A DNA stretch of 64,000 nucleotides from Neocallimastix lanati (nom. inval.). Taxonomy: Eukaryota > Neocallimastigomycota > Neocallimastigomycetes > Neocallimastigales > Neocallimastigaceae. Shown piece by piece: positions 23,812-34,390 of this stretch (position 1 is the stretch's first letter; every line of letters starts with the position of its first letter). The notes beneath the pieces were generated by a model. That model was not told the origin of the DNA. It saw only the letters and a program-made list of their open reading frames with translations, and did no database searches. The position numbers and the translations under genes are program-made. The DNA lies in NCBI GenBank assembly GCA_016946835.1, contig JACVTC010000044.1, positions 1,154,501 to 1,218,500 on the forward strand. The letters are read 5' to 3'.

Positions 23812-25566
23812 ATGGAATATGAAAAGTTTGAAACTGAATTTTTTACAAAATTACACAGTCTCAGTAAAAAATGTATTTCAATGCTGGATGCTCAATCCGA
23901 TTTAATAAAGACTAATTTAGGGGAAGAAGGCAGTCCAAAAACTATTGACAAATTTATTAATCAATTCAACCAATGTCTTCTCGATAAAGAAAAGAAATTT
24001 GAGTTATTTGAAGGAATATTAACAAATCCCAATATGGGGATGGTTTTAGATGGCTTTCGAAAGAGTGATGTTTTAATTCATGTTTGTACTTCTTCAAAGG
24101 CTAAGGAAAATAAAAAGTTGTTGAAATGGCTTCTCTCCATGGACCTCGATTATCATACTCAAGATGAAGATGGTAAGACCGCTTTAATGTACGCAGCGCA
24201 AGAATTATCATTGTTACCAGTTGTAAAACATATACTTGAGCACTGTCGTCCGGCCATTCATATCTTAGATAAGAACGGTGAGAATGTTTTATTTCACAGT
24301 GCCAAAAACGTTTCTTGTTTTAGTGAATTATTGAAAACAGAAATTGACATCAATCACAAGAATTACCGTGGAGAAAACATTCTTTTGTACTGTTGCAAAA
24401 ATAAAATCTTTGAACCCATTAAAACCCTAATGACTAGAAATGATATCGATGTTAATGAAATTGACAATGACGAAAGAACAGCGGCAATGTATTTGGCTGA
24501 AAATGCCAGAAGTGTCGAATTACGTTTATTAAGCCAGAGAAATTGTAATTTCAATTACCGAAACAAAAAGAATGAATCGGTTCTTTCTATCCTTATCCCT
24601 AAACTTTATCAATCTCTAGAAACTCGTAAATCCGATTCGATATTTATTACGACTAAGTCCTACTTCTCAACTCTTTCGGCATTGATCAGTTTAAAATGCA
24701 ATTTTAACATTCCAATCGACAGTAGTGAAAATACTGCCTTAATGGCATTTATCATCGTCGGAGATTATTCAACAGCCATAGACGTTTTAAATTCCAACGC
24801 AATCTATGACTTATCTGTCAAAAATAAATTCGGAGAAAGTGCCAGCTCCATCTGCTTGAAAAGTATGAAGTTCCCAGTACTCTACAAGAGCATGCTTGAA
24901 AATCCAACCTTTGACTTTGAATATATTGATCCCCAAACCGGTAATACAATGCTCATGTTGAGCATCGTTTCAAAAAACGTTTACACCTCCACTATTCTCG
25001 AAAATAATGTGAATAGTATTAACGATGTTAATCACAGGCAAGAAAATGCACTCATCCTCGCTGTAAAATCCGATAATCAAAGTGTGGTAGACCTCTTATT
25101 AAATCATGGAATTTTTGTCAATCAACAAGACGTGCTTGGTAATACCGCACTTCATTATGCGGTGATGGTAAAGAATACATTTTTCATTGAAAAATTACTT
25201 GCTCACCATGCTGACGTTCATCTTAAAAATGGTGAGGGACAATCTCCATTGGATCTTGCTCGTAATTTCAAGGATACAAGAATTGTTCAACAATTACTCG
25301 GTGAACCGATCAAAGGCAAGTCTTCCGTTACCTCTTCCGATGAAGAGAAAGAGAATGAACGTATCCGCTCTGAAATAGAAAACTTTAAACAACAAATGAA
25401 GGAATATTTATACCTATGCATTTCCACTTCACTTAATAAATTAGACGAAAATATAAGTCTTTCCATAGATAAGTATTACCGTGATCAAGAAAAATTAAAA
25501 AATGGAGAACTTAAAGGAGGACCATATAATCTTGTTTTTGGAATGGCTATGCTTCCATTACTATAA
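23812..25566 (+). CDS. Ankyrin repeat protein 1
   Basis: Single-exon, 584 residues. Residues 1-117 form a helical N-terminal region without a signal peptide. Ankyrin repeats fill about 118-496; clear ones begin DEDGKTALMYAAQ, DKNGENVLFHSAK, NYRGENILLYCCK, NDERTAAMYLAEN, RQENALILAVKS, DVLGNTALHYAVM and GEGQSPLDLARN, with more degenerate units between. The tail (497-584) has a charged coiled-coil-like stretch (SSDEEKENERIRSEIENFKQ) and ends GPYNLVFGMAMLPLL. Ankyrin stacks bind proteins; the partner is unknown and a cytosolic location is likely. GC is higher than the flanks and the frame is intact. The gene at 26895-29057 is a diverged paralogue with the same layout. Confidence 0.9.
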   Translation: MEYEKFETEFFTKLHSLSKKCISMLDAQSDLIKTNLGEEGSPKTIDKFINQFNQCLLDKEKKFELFEGILTNPNMGMVLDGFRKSDVLIHVCTSSKAKENKKLLKWLLSMDLDYHTQDEDGKTALMYAAQELSLLPVVKHILEHCRPAIHILDKNGENVLFHSAKNVSCFSELLKTEIDINHKNYRGENILLYCCKNKIFEPIKTLMTRNDIDVNEIDNDERTAAMYLAENARSVELRLLSQRNCNFNYRNKKNESVLSILIPKLYQSLETRKSDSIFITTKSYFSTLSALISLKCNFNIPIDSSENTALMAFIIVGDYSTAIDVLNSNAIYDLSVKNKFGESASSICLKSMKFPVLYKSMLENPTFDFEYIDPQTGNTMLMLSIVSKNVYTSTILENNVNSINDVNHRQENALILAVKSDNQSVVDLLLNHGIFVNQQDVLGNTALHYAVMVKNTFFIEKLLAHHADVHLKNGEGQSPLDLARNFKDTRIVQQLLGEPIKGKSSVTSSDEEKENERIRSEIENFKQQMKEYLYLCISTSLNKLDENISLSIDKYYRDQEKLKNGELKGGPYNLVFGMAMLPLL

Positions 25567-25604
25567 TTTTTTTTCTTTATTTTCATTTTTACTATTTATT
25601 CTTA

Positions 25605-25649
<45 letters not shown>
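25567..25649. other. 3' flank of ankyrin gene 1
   Basis: T-run followed by an A-run, a potential hairpin at the likely transcript end. No defined polyadenylation signal stands out. Confidence 0.3.
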
Positions 25650-26085
25650 GTAAATAATACAATACAATACCATACAATAAAGTAAAAAAAATAAATATAA
25701 TAAAATAAAACTTAAATTAATTGAAAAAGTAGATAAATTTATAAAGAAAACAATAAAAAAAAAAAAAGAAAAAGAAAGAAAAAGAAAAAAGGTGTAAAAT
25801 AATTAATATACAATACCATACAATAAAGTAAAATAAAATAAATATAATAAAATAAAACTTAAATTAATTGAAAAAGTAGATAAATTTAAAAAGAAAACAA
25901 TAAAAAAAAAAGAAAAAGAAAGAAAAAGAAAAAAGGTGTAAAATAATTAATATACAATACCATACAATAAAGTAAAATAAAATAAATATAATAAAATAAA
26001 ACTTAAATTAATTGAAAAAGTAGATAAATTTAAAAAGAAAACAATAAAAAAAAAAAGAAAAAAAAAGAAAAAGAAAAAAGGTGTA
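25650..26085. repeat. ~144-bp tandem repeat, three copies
   Basis: Unit starts ACAATACCATACAATAAAGT, continues with TTAATTGAAAAAGTAGATAA and ends with an AAGAAAAAGAAAGAAAAAG stretch plus GGTGTA. The period of 144 bp is seen between 25801 and 25945. Copies differ mainly in A-run length. Confidence 0.9.
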
Positions 26086-26710
26086 TAGAAATTAATCTAT
26101 TATTATTATTATTATTATAAGTAACTTTTATACTATTATTATTATAATCCTAAGATTCATTTATTATTATTATTACTATTTTGGTTATGATTTATTATTT
26201 ATAATGCTTTTAATAATTTTTTAGTGTTATTTATTTTTTTTTTTTTTTGGATTATATTCCATAAATACTAAATATATTAAAATTTATCTAATTATTATTT
26301 ATTTTATTCGTTTAATATTATAAATCAATAATTTAATTAATATATCCATTCATTAATTTATTAATATGAAGTAGAATAATAATATAAAAAATTAGTTTAA
26401 AAAATTATATTAATCTATATATTAGATTATATAATGATATTAAACAATATAGATTAATTTGTATTATTTTAATGAGTCATTTTTTTTTTTTTTTTTTTTT
26501 AAAAAAAAGATAAAAAAAAAAATAATAATAAGTGATATGTAATTATTTAGACCGTTTAATTCAATAATCAGCATTTTTCAATAAATTTCAGGAAAAAAAA
26601 ATACTCAATTTATTTTTATTTATAAATAAGTGATATGTAATTATTTAGACCTTTTAATTTAATAATCGGCATTTTTATCTCAAATTATTTTTAATTCTCA
26701 AATTATAATT
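26086..26710. other. AT-rich spacer with a ~50-bp direct repeat
   Basis: The sequence around AAGTGATATGTAATTATTTA appears twice, at about 26530-26575 and 26627-26673, with a few differences. No ORF. It lies just upstream of the 47-bp array. Confidence 0.7.
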
Positions 26711-26897
26711 TCAATTATAACAAATAACAGTAATAATTTTATTGTACGTAATAATGGATTTTAATAACAAATAACAGTAATAATTTTATTGTACGTAATA
26801 ATGGATTTTAATAACAAATAACAGTAATAATTTTATTGTACGTAATAATGGATTTTAATAACAAATAACAGTAATAATTTTATTGTACGTAATAATG
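26711..26897 (+). repeat. 47-bp tandem repeat spanning the start codon of ankyrin gene 2
   Basis: GTACGTAATAATGGATTTTA occurs at exact 47-bp steps (26744, 26791, 26838, 26885). The ATG of the fourth copy (26895) is the start codon of ankyrin gene 2. The ATGs of the first three copies (26754, 26801, 26848) each open a 6-codon ORF reading MDFNNK and then TAA. The array therefore places three identical minimal upstream ORFs in the leader if transcription begins upstream of it. Confidence 0.9.
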
Positions 26898-29057
26898 GAT
26901 TTTAATAATTTTAAAAAAGAACTTTTTTCTAAAATAAAATCAGAAACTTATAACTGGATAGCACTGTTTGAGAATAATAAAATACTTGTTGAGAATCACT
27001 TGGGACCCAGTGGTAAACTGAAAAATGTTCGTGAATTTCTCACTGAATTCAAGGACATCATTTAACAGAAAGGCCCATCCGAAAAAGGTTACACCATTCT
27101 AGAGCAGATACTGAAACATTCATTGATGATTAGAGTATTTGAGGCCTTCAAAAAAAGTGATATCTTATTAAGGGTATGCCATCCTACCCATAGCAACAGC
27201 ATGAAAGAAGCTGCTGAAAATAAAATTAATCCAGACATGGATAGCCATACCATTGAAAAAAATACAACCCATTCCAAAATAAATAATAAGAAGTTAATTG
27301 AGTGGCTACTTGCCCTCCCGGTCGATCCCTGTATTCAAAATGAAGAGGGTGAAATGGCATTAATGCTTGCTGCTGAAAATCCCGAATTATTATTTGTTGT
27401 CAAACATCTTTTGAAGACTTGTCCTCAATGTTTAGCCCTTCAGGATAAGAAGGGTGAAAATGCTTTATTTCACAGTGTCGGTAATACCCCTGCCTTCAAA
27501 GAATTGTTAGCCAATGAACAATTGGATATTAATCACCAAAACAACGAAGGAGAAACCGTACTGATCCATTGTTGTCGAAAGGAGCATTTTGACTTAATCC
27601 CTAAATTATTATCTGGTCGAAGGGATATCGATGTCAATAAAACCGATAAAAGGGACTGGACCGCTGCTATGTATTTAGCCGAGAAGGCAAGAAATACAGA
27701 ATTTCGTGCTCTTAATTTAAGATGCTGCTTCTACGACTACAAAAATTCAAAGAATGAATCGGTACTCTCCATTGTAATTCAGAAACTGTATCGATCGGGT
27801 GTCCTCCCTTCTCGCGAAATCCTCACTGAATATATAAAGATTCTTTTCGGCTTGATCATTTTTAATTGTGACTTTAATTTACCGGTGGATGAAGATGAAA
27901 ATACAGCCATCATGGTCTTCATGCCCACCCGTGACTTCTATACCCTGTATTGCGTCCTCGAAAATAATCAATGCTATAATTTATCAGTTCAAAATAAGTA
28001 CGGTGAGAGTGCCAGTTCTCTCTATATGAAAGGGAAGCATCAACCATTTTATTTCCCTATTATGCTCAGACATCCTATCTTTGACTTTAAGTTTGTAGAC
28101 TTTCAATCCGGGAATACCATGCTGATGTACAGTGCCATTGCGCATCCACAAAGCATCGAGGATGTGATTCGTCACAATGTCAATACCATTAACATCATCA
28201 ATAAAAAAAAAAGGACGGCATTGATCCTCGCCACCAAAATAAATCATCAAAATGCCATACGAGGCTTATTGAGGGAAAGTGTTCAAACAGATCCACAGGA
28301 TGATCAAGGAAACACCGCCCTACATTACGCCGTGAAGAATAAAGCTACAGATATAGTGAGTGAGCTTCTTTTGAATTTTGCTGACCGTTCGCTTAAAAAT
28401 CATGAAGGAAAATCACCACTTCAACTAGCTCATGATCTCAAGGACAAGTCGATATTGAATGCCATGGAAAATCGAAACATCAACTATTATCAACCGGATC
28501 GTAAGGATGAGGTGGTACTCGAAGAAGAAGAGAATGAGAAGGCTATAGTGGAAGACCCCACCGTTCTGAACTATTTATACCCATCGGTGACGGGAACATT
28601 GGCCACCACCTATGAATCCTTTCCTCTCAATTCACAGTTCTTGGAAGTGGAAAAAGCCGTGTATGCCCATCGATTGGAGGGTTTTCCAGTGAATGTGGAG
28701 GAAAATCCGAATGAAAGGCATCACGGCAATGACACTGGAAATAGCAGTAGTGACCCACACGGTGATCATCCTAATGATAATAACAAAAACCGTGTCCATG
28801 ATAGTATCCTTCAAGGTAATCCTAATGATAATAACGGAAACCATGACAATAATAATCTCATTAGTTGTAATGATGGTAATAACGACAGTAATAGTAATGA
28901 TAGTAGTCACAACCACAACACAAATACATCCAAGGATAGACCAAATGAATCGAGTCTTCCACCCCCATGGTCTGAAATTTATATTCGTCGTCGTTCCTGG
29001 TTTGATTCCAAAAATGATCCCATCGTACTCCCATTGGAATTAAAAAAGAAAATTTAA
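26895..29057 (+). pseudogene. Ankyrin repeat protein 2, interrupted by one in-frame stop
   Basis: Paralogue of ankyrin protein 1. The frame from ATG 26895 reads MDFNNFKKELFSKIKSETY and reaches TAA at 27063-27065, then continues open in the same frame to the stop ending at 29057. The region after the stop still aligns with the paralogue (FKKSDILLRV versus FRKSDVLIHV), so a nonsense change is the only visible lesion. Ankyrin repeats (NEEGEMALMLAAE, DKKGENALFHSV, NNEGETVLIHCC, DDQGNTALHYAV, NHEGKSPLQLAH) are followed by a long Asn/Asp/Ser/His-rich, low-complexity region and a C-terminus with SEIYIRRRSWF. It could be a young pseudogene, a readthrough gene, or use a downstream start (ATG 27123 gives 644 residues and keeps all repeats). 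Confidence 0.8.
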
Positions 29058-29838
29058 GAAATAAAAAAAAAAATAATAATTAAAAGAAATGTATAATTAA
29101 TATTTATCTATTTATCTATTATACCTATTTATTTATTACTTTTTTATTTTATTATTTAATATTTTTTTAATGTATATAGAAATTAATATTATTCTACTAT
29201 CTATTATTTTTACTCCTCTAATCTTTTATTTATTTATTTCTCTTTTCATTCTATTTTACATATATTTATTACACACCATTTCTAATTTTTTTTGTTATAT
29301 ATATATATATATTATATTTTTTTAAAATTTTATTTATTTTTTTTTTTTTTATTTTTTTATTTTTTTTGGTAATTGTATTTTATCACTAGAAAATAAAAAT
29401 AAATATAACAAATATATTTCCTATTAAATTTTTATTATATATATATTTTTAACCACTTTAATTACTATCCCTCCTGCTATTAATTAGTAATTTATGATAC
29501 TTTTATTTTTTTTTTTTTTAAAAAAAAAAAAAAAAGATCTTACCGAGTTTTATCTCTGCATGCTTATAACCAAGATTATTTTTTAATTAATATATTGTAT
29601 ATTTAAAGCAAAAATGTAATTTAAAATAAAAAAATTAAAATAAAAATAAAAAATAAAAATAAAAATAAAAAAATAAAAATAAAAATAAAAATATAAAAAT
29701 AAAAATAAAAAAATTAAAATTAAAATAAAAAAATTAAAATAAAAATATAATGAAATAAATATAAAATGTATAACAATTAAAAAATTTTTATTTTTATTCT
29801 ACTATCTATTATATTTTAAATATAATAAACAATTTTTT

Positions 29839-29915
<77 letters not shown>

Positions 29916-30231
29916 AATAAAATATAAATAAAATTAAAAGGATTGATAAATTTATATAAAAAAAAAAAGTTTATTAAAATTTTATAATAATAAAAATTTA
30001 TATATATCGTATAATTTCAACACTCAATTTCATATATAAATATATATATTACTTTTTTTTTTTATTTTTATTTTCTTCATTGTAATGTATTTATTTTTAT
30101 TTTTTATTTTTTTTTATTATTATTATTTTTTTTTTATTTTAAAAAAATATAAACATTACTTTACACCTATATACAAATATTGAATAGTAATACCTTTTTT
30201 TTTTAATTTATTTCATATATTTAGGTGAGGA
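29058..30231. other. AT-rich intergenic region
   Basis: No gene. Simple repeats: A/T runs, an AAAATA-type tract at 29630-29750 and an (AAAT)n tract at about 29842-29918. Confidence 0.6.
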
Positions 30232-30709
30232 TGGATATTATTTGATAGACACAAAATTTTACCCAGAAAATGAAAGTTTTTTATGGTTCAATCTCATCGA
30301 AAAACGGGTGATCTCGTAATATGTACTAATAATGATTGTTCTTTAGTTAATAGTGGAAATTCAACACCAGGATATTACATAACAAAAAATGATAGCTACG
30401 TTCAATGTAGAAATTATGGATATTGTGAAAAAATAAATAATATGTCAATTCCTAGTAATTGCAATGAAAATAATATCGGTAAATTAGTAGAAGTTAACAA
30501 TGAAATTAAATTATGCCTTGGTAAATTTAAAGCAAATTATCCCACACTTGGATTTCTTAGCGTTAAATGATGATATCTATTTAATTCAGCACACTTCATC
30601 AAAAACAAAAAATATTTTCACATTTGATAAAACAACCAGTTATTATACAGTTAGATCTTCTTTAAATCATATAATATTTGATATTTCTGTCAACCGCGGT
30701 AACTTTTGA
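30232..30709 (+). pseudogene. Orphan scaffoldin-type exon with frameshifts
   Basis: A splice-acceptor-like ATTTAG is followed by a phase-1 exon start (GT GAG GAT GGA TAT), just as the last exon of the 46-55.6 kb gene starts. The translation holds GYYLID, ICTNNDCSLV, PGYYITKND, YVQCRNYGYCEK and NNIGKLVEVNNEIKLCLG, the same Cys-rich module order as that exon. The frame changes near 30275 and again near 30550-30560, after which TTSYYTVRSS continues to a stop at 30707-30709. No neighbouring exons or signal peptide are seen. It is a copied, decayed terminal exon of the scaffoldin-like family. Confidence 0.75.
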
Positions 30710-30775
30710 TTTCATAATAAATAACAATTTCATGACTTAATTTTTAAAGAGAAAAAAATTCGATTAAGATTTGAT

Positions 30776-30824
<49 letters not shown>

Positions 30825-30874
30825 TCTTATAAATATAGAGGATTACGTGGCATTGGTAACAGATGGAAAATTAC

Positions 30875-31108
30875 TTAAAATAACAATGGATGTACAATTC
30901 TATGATAAAGTGGTATTCTTCGTAAATGTCCTGGACATTCCATAATTTTCTTACATTGTTTACAAGGTAATTGTGATTCCAATGTATATACAGTAGTATT
31001 ATCCACTAATTCATGAATTTCGGATATTAAAGTAGAATTATTTTCCAAACCTTTATTGTCATGTAATTCAAACTTAGATGCATTTTTTATATCTAATAAA
31101 TCAATAAT
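30875..31108 (-). pseudogene. RNA polymerase largest-subunit N-terminal fragment
   Basis: About 77 minus-strand codons end at TAA 30875-30877. They contain a CKQC pair and then ECPGHLRRIPLYH..HP, the zinc-binding signature near the N-terminus of RNA polymerase largest subunits (family pattern C-x2-C ... CPGHFGHI). The glycine after CPGH is lost and the frame stops right after the motif. The fragment is strongly AT-rich and divergent from a typical fungal RPB1. Together with the capping-enzyme remains 5 kb away, a source in a large DNA virus or virus-like plasmid is plausible but not proven. The catalytic body is absent. Confidence 0.6.
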
Positions 31109-31225
31109 TTTTTATTTATTTTGATTTAGACAAAATATTAAAAGAAAATCACTTTATCATTTTACATTATTATTTCATATGGTATTATATTACAAATCTT
31201 GATCTATTTAAAGTTTTAAAATAAT

Positions 31226-31770
31226 ATAGAAGCACTTTACTAAAAACAACAAATATTTGGTTACGAATAACAGTTTTTGATAAAACTATTATATACTAAG
31301 TTTAATTAATATAAATTAAATAATTTTTATAAAATTAATAAATTAAAATAAATTAATAATAATAATAAAATATATGTTTAATTAGTATTATATTAATTGT
31401 AATTTTTAAATAAAATTAAATGTTTTTACTTGTTATTTTTGTTTTATTTTACATATATAATAAATTCAAATAGACATATCAAAAACAAATATATAGGGAT
31501 AATTTTAATTTAAATTTAATAATAGGAAAGTAAAGATATAGGATTAAATATAAATTTTATTAATCCATATCATAATTTAAATACGTTAATTGATAGATAT
31601 AATAACTAATATAAAATAATAATTAAGAAAGTTAAAAAAATATGTATATTCAACAAATAGAAGAATTTAAAATATACTTTGTCTTATTGTAATAATCCAT
31701 ATAATATTTATTATTGATGATTTTATTATATTTGATATATCGATCAAATTATTTTTATGATGATGTTTAA
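31226..31770. repeat. Dispersed ~545-bp repeat, copy B
   Basis: Near-identical to 8118-8664 in the same orientation. Begins at about GAAGCACTTTACTAAAAAC and ends shortly after TGATGATGTTTAATTTATTT. Contains no ORF and lies directly beside the RNA polymerase relic. Confidence 0.85.
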
Positions 31771-31984
31771 TTTATTTATTTTAAAAAAAATCTATGTTTC
31801 AATAGATGCTGTTAAAACATTTATATAATTTTATCAATGAATCGTATTTATCTATTTGTGTATAAGCTTGAATGGATAGAATTCAAAGTTTTATCATATA
31901 ATTATTATTAATATTATGATTATAAAAAACAAATATATATTCTTATTATATTCAAAATGAGAAACACTTTGAGTATTACGATTG

Positions 31985-32060
31985 GGTAGTTGAATAAACT
32001 TTTAAAAAAATATAATATATTAAATATTATTATATTTTTTTAAAAGTTTATTCAACTACC
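31985..32060. repeat. Perfect 33-bp inverted repeat (hairpin)
   Basis: The arms run from GGTAGTTGAATAAACTTTTA (31985-32017) to its exact reverse complement (32028-32060), with a 10-nt AT loop. No coding sequence is nearby; the closest features are copy B of the dispersed repeat and the end of the PI-PLC gene. Confidence 0.9.
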
Positions 32061-32716
32061 TAATATTAAATATAAAATATATTTAATACTTAGATAATAT
32101 TATTTTTCTTTATTCTATACTTTTATTTTACTTTTTATTTTACTATAATTTTTTATTATCTATTTTTTTTTGTTTATTTGTAATAATTTCTATTTTAATT
32201 TTTTTATTTTTTTTTTAATTTTAGTTGTTTCTTTTTATTTTTTGTAATTATTTAAACTGATGTAAAATTTATAATAGATAACACATTTTTGTATAACTTT
32301 TTTTTTTATTTTTACTTATTTTTATTTTTTTTTTAAATTTTTATTCTTAGCTTTTAGTTTTTTAATTATTTTATTAATTAGTATTAAGAGTCAAAAATTT
32401 ATGTATTACAATTATGTCAACTTTATTAATGTATTTTATGGTAAAGAGTTGCTTTTGTGAGTTACTAGAGTAACTAATAACTAATAACTAATGTTTAATT
32501 CTATTACAAATTACATGCTTTTATACTTTTACATTGTGGCTTATATATTAAATTTATCACAATATGTTTCAATACATTTTAAATATATTAAACTCCTATT
32601 TCTCCTATTTCACATATTCTAACAATTAGCTATGAAATTTACTTATTTATTTATTTTTTTATTCATTTATTATTTATTATATTGTTAATTTAATTTATTT
32701 ATTGACTAGATTTGAT
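32061..32716. other. AT-rich spacer
   Basis: Low complexity, no gene. It is the 3' side of the PI-PLC/dockerin gene. Confidence 0.5.
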
Positions 32717-34390
32717 TTAATTATCAATAGGTTCAAGAGGTTCATCAATCCAGAGATTGAAGTAGATGATTTGATTAGTGTCAAATTCAATACATTCAGT
32801 TAAACCTAAAGTGTAAGTATTTACCAAACCAAAACACTTGTCCGTATAAATTGGTGATTTAATGAAATTACCATTACGATAGAAAATAGTACTACTATCA
32901 CCACATTCACCCAAAACTAGCGATTCATCATCAGAAAGCATGATACAGTGCGTGTTATCGAATTTCAAGTGGAAATGACCATTATGTGTGTATGGAATAT
33001 CCCACAGAAAATAGATAAAGTAATCACAATAAGCCAATATAATTGGAGAATCTAAGATACCAGAAGAGTGTATACAATTATTACTTGCTGAGTTGTACAA
33101 GTAATAAGTTTCAGTGTTGATAGTTGGAGTAAGTATAGGGACAGTTGTTTCAGAGCCAAGTATACCACACCATTCATTGTTTTCAATACTCCATTGACCA
33201 AACTCATCGGTAGTAACAACAACAGCGTTTGGATCAGAGCAACATGGATAACCTAAAGCTTCAGAGAAGCAAACAGTGACTGGAGTTGGATTATGATTCC
33301 AGTTGAAGAACTTTTTCATCATCATTTTTAGCACATGCATTTAAGTTCATTTTTATTTCATTGTTGTACGTATCATTCACATCTATGAAACCAATACATT
33401 TATCAGCTAAACCAATTAATTCGAAGAAACCATCATCAGTGTGTTCTAATTTGGCTTGCTCATCACATTTACCCAATTCAAGTGAGCCTGTATCAATATT
33501 AGAAACAGCAAACAATAATTAGGTTGAGCACTAGTAGAAACTGTAGAACTTATAGTTATAGTAGTTGTATTAACAGTTGTAGTTGGTTCGCTGGATTTTG
33601 GAGTGGATGTCAAAACAGATATAAGGCACCAATCATCATTTTCAAAAATATCACTTAAATAATATTTTTTTCCAGTTTTTTTATTAATAGAACTTATATA
33701 ACCATGACTAATGTATATTTCTTTATCATCATTTGTTTCGAGTCTTATATCAAAATATCTAATTCCATTTAATAACTGTTTATATATATCTAAGTTTTGT
33801 ATTCGTGCCCAACGTGCTTCTATTCTATTATATATACCATATGTTCCACTATCGTGAGTACCTGGAATAGTTATTTGATTAATTGCTAGAGTTTCATTAG
33901 TAATTCTAGATATCCAATTAGTGTCACTATCAATTTTATCGCTAAACTTACACCATCCAAATTCAGTCAAAACACGATTATTACTAAGATCGGTATTATA
34001 ATAATGTGCCCTATGATATATACCTTTGCCTTTGTAAGTAACTTCATTTTTATCATTTGTAAGAAAACATTCTGAAATATCAATATCAGCATATCCTTTA
34101 ACACTACAATCATCAGGATTATTTAATAATCCTGAAATAAATTCTTTGTTTATTAATTCATTTCTTAAATAACAATCTGATAATGTATGAGAAGATATAA
34201 ACAAAATTCCATTATTTTTATATGTTTTGCATAAATATATTTTTGTACATTCATCATTAGAAAACATATACATTTTACTTGAAGTATTATCTAATTCAAG
34301 ATATTCACCTGTCATAGGTGTACCTTTACTTTTTGCACAGTAAATACCATTAATTAATATAGCTATTATCGTAATAATTGACAATTTCAT
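32717..34390 (-). pseudogene. Secreted PI-PLC X-domain protein with fungal dockerin, two frame changes
   Basis: Starts at 34390 with a signal peptide (MKLSIITIIAILINGIYC). About residues 157-250 resemble the phosphatidylinositol phospholipase C X-box: GTHDSG (H179), RYFDIR and SHGY (H229). The two catalytic histidines are 50 residues apart, as in bacterial enzymes, but the domain is cut short, so the distal catalytic aspartate is missing. A Thr/Ser linker follows. The frame shifts near 33515 into a Cys-containing segment (GFFELIGLADKCIGF) and near 33310, at an A-run, shifts back to the first frame, which holds a CBM10-type fungal dockerin (33160-33273: [11 protein letters not shown] ... ENNEWCGI) and a C-terminal beta-trefoil-like domain. 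The shifts cancel, so homopolymer or assembly indels are possible. Role inferred: extracellular, docked to a scaffoldin. Confidence 0.75.

Noticed and set aside
28632-28916. Minus-strand ORF within ankyrin gene 2
   Set aside because: Antisense shadow of the Asn/Asp-rich low-complexity region.
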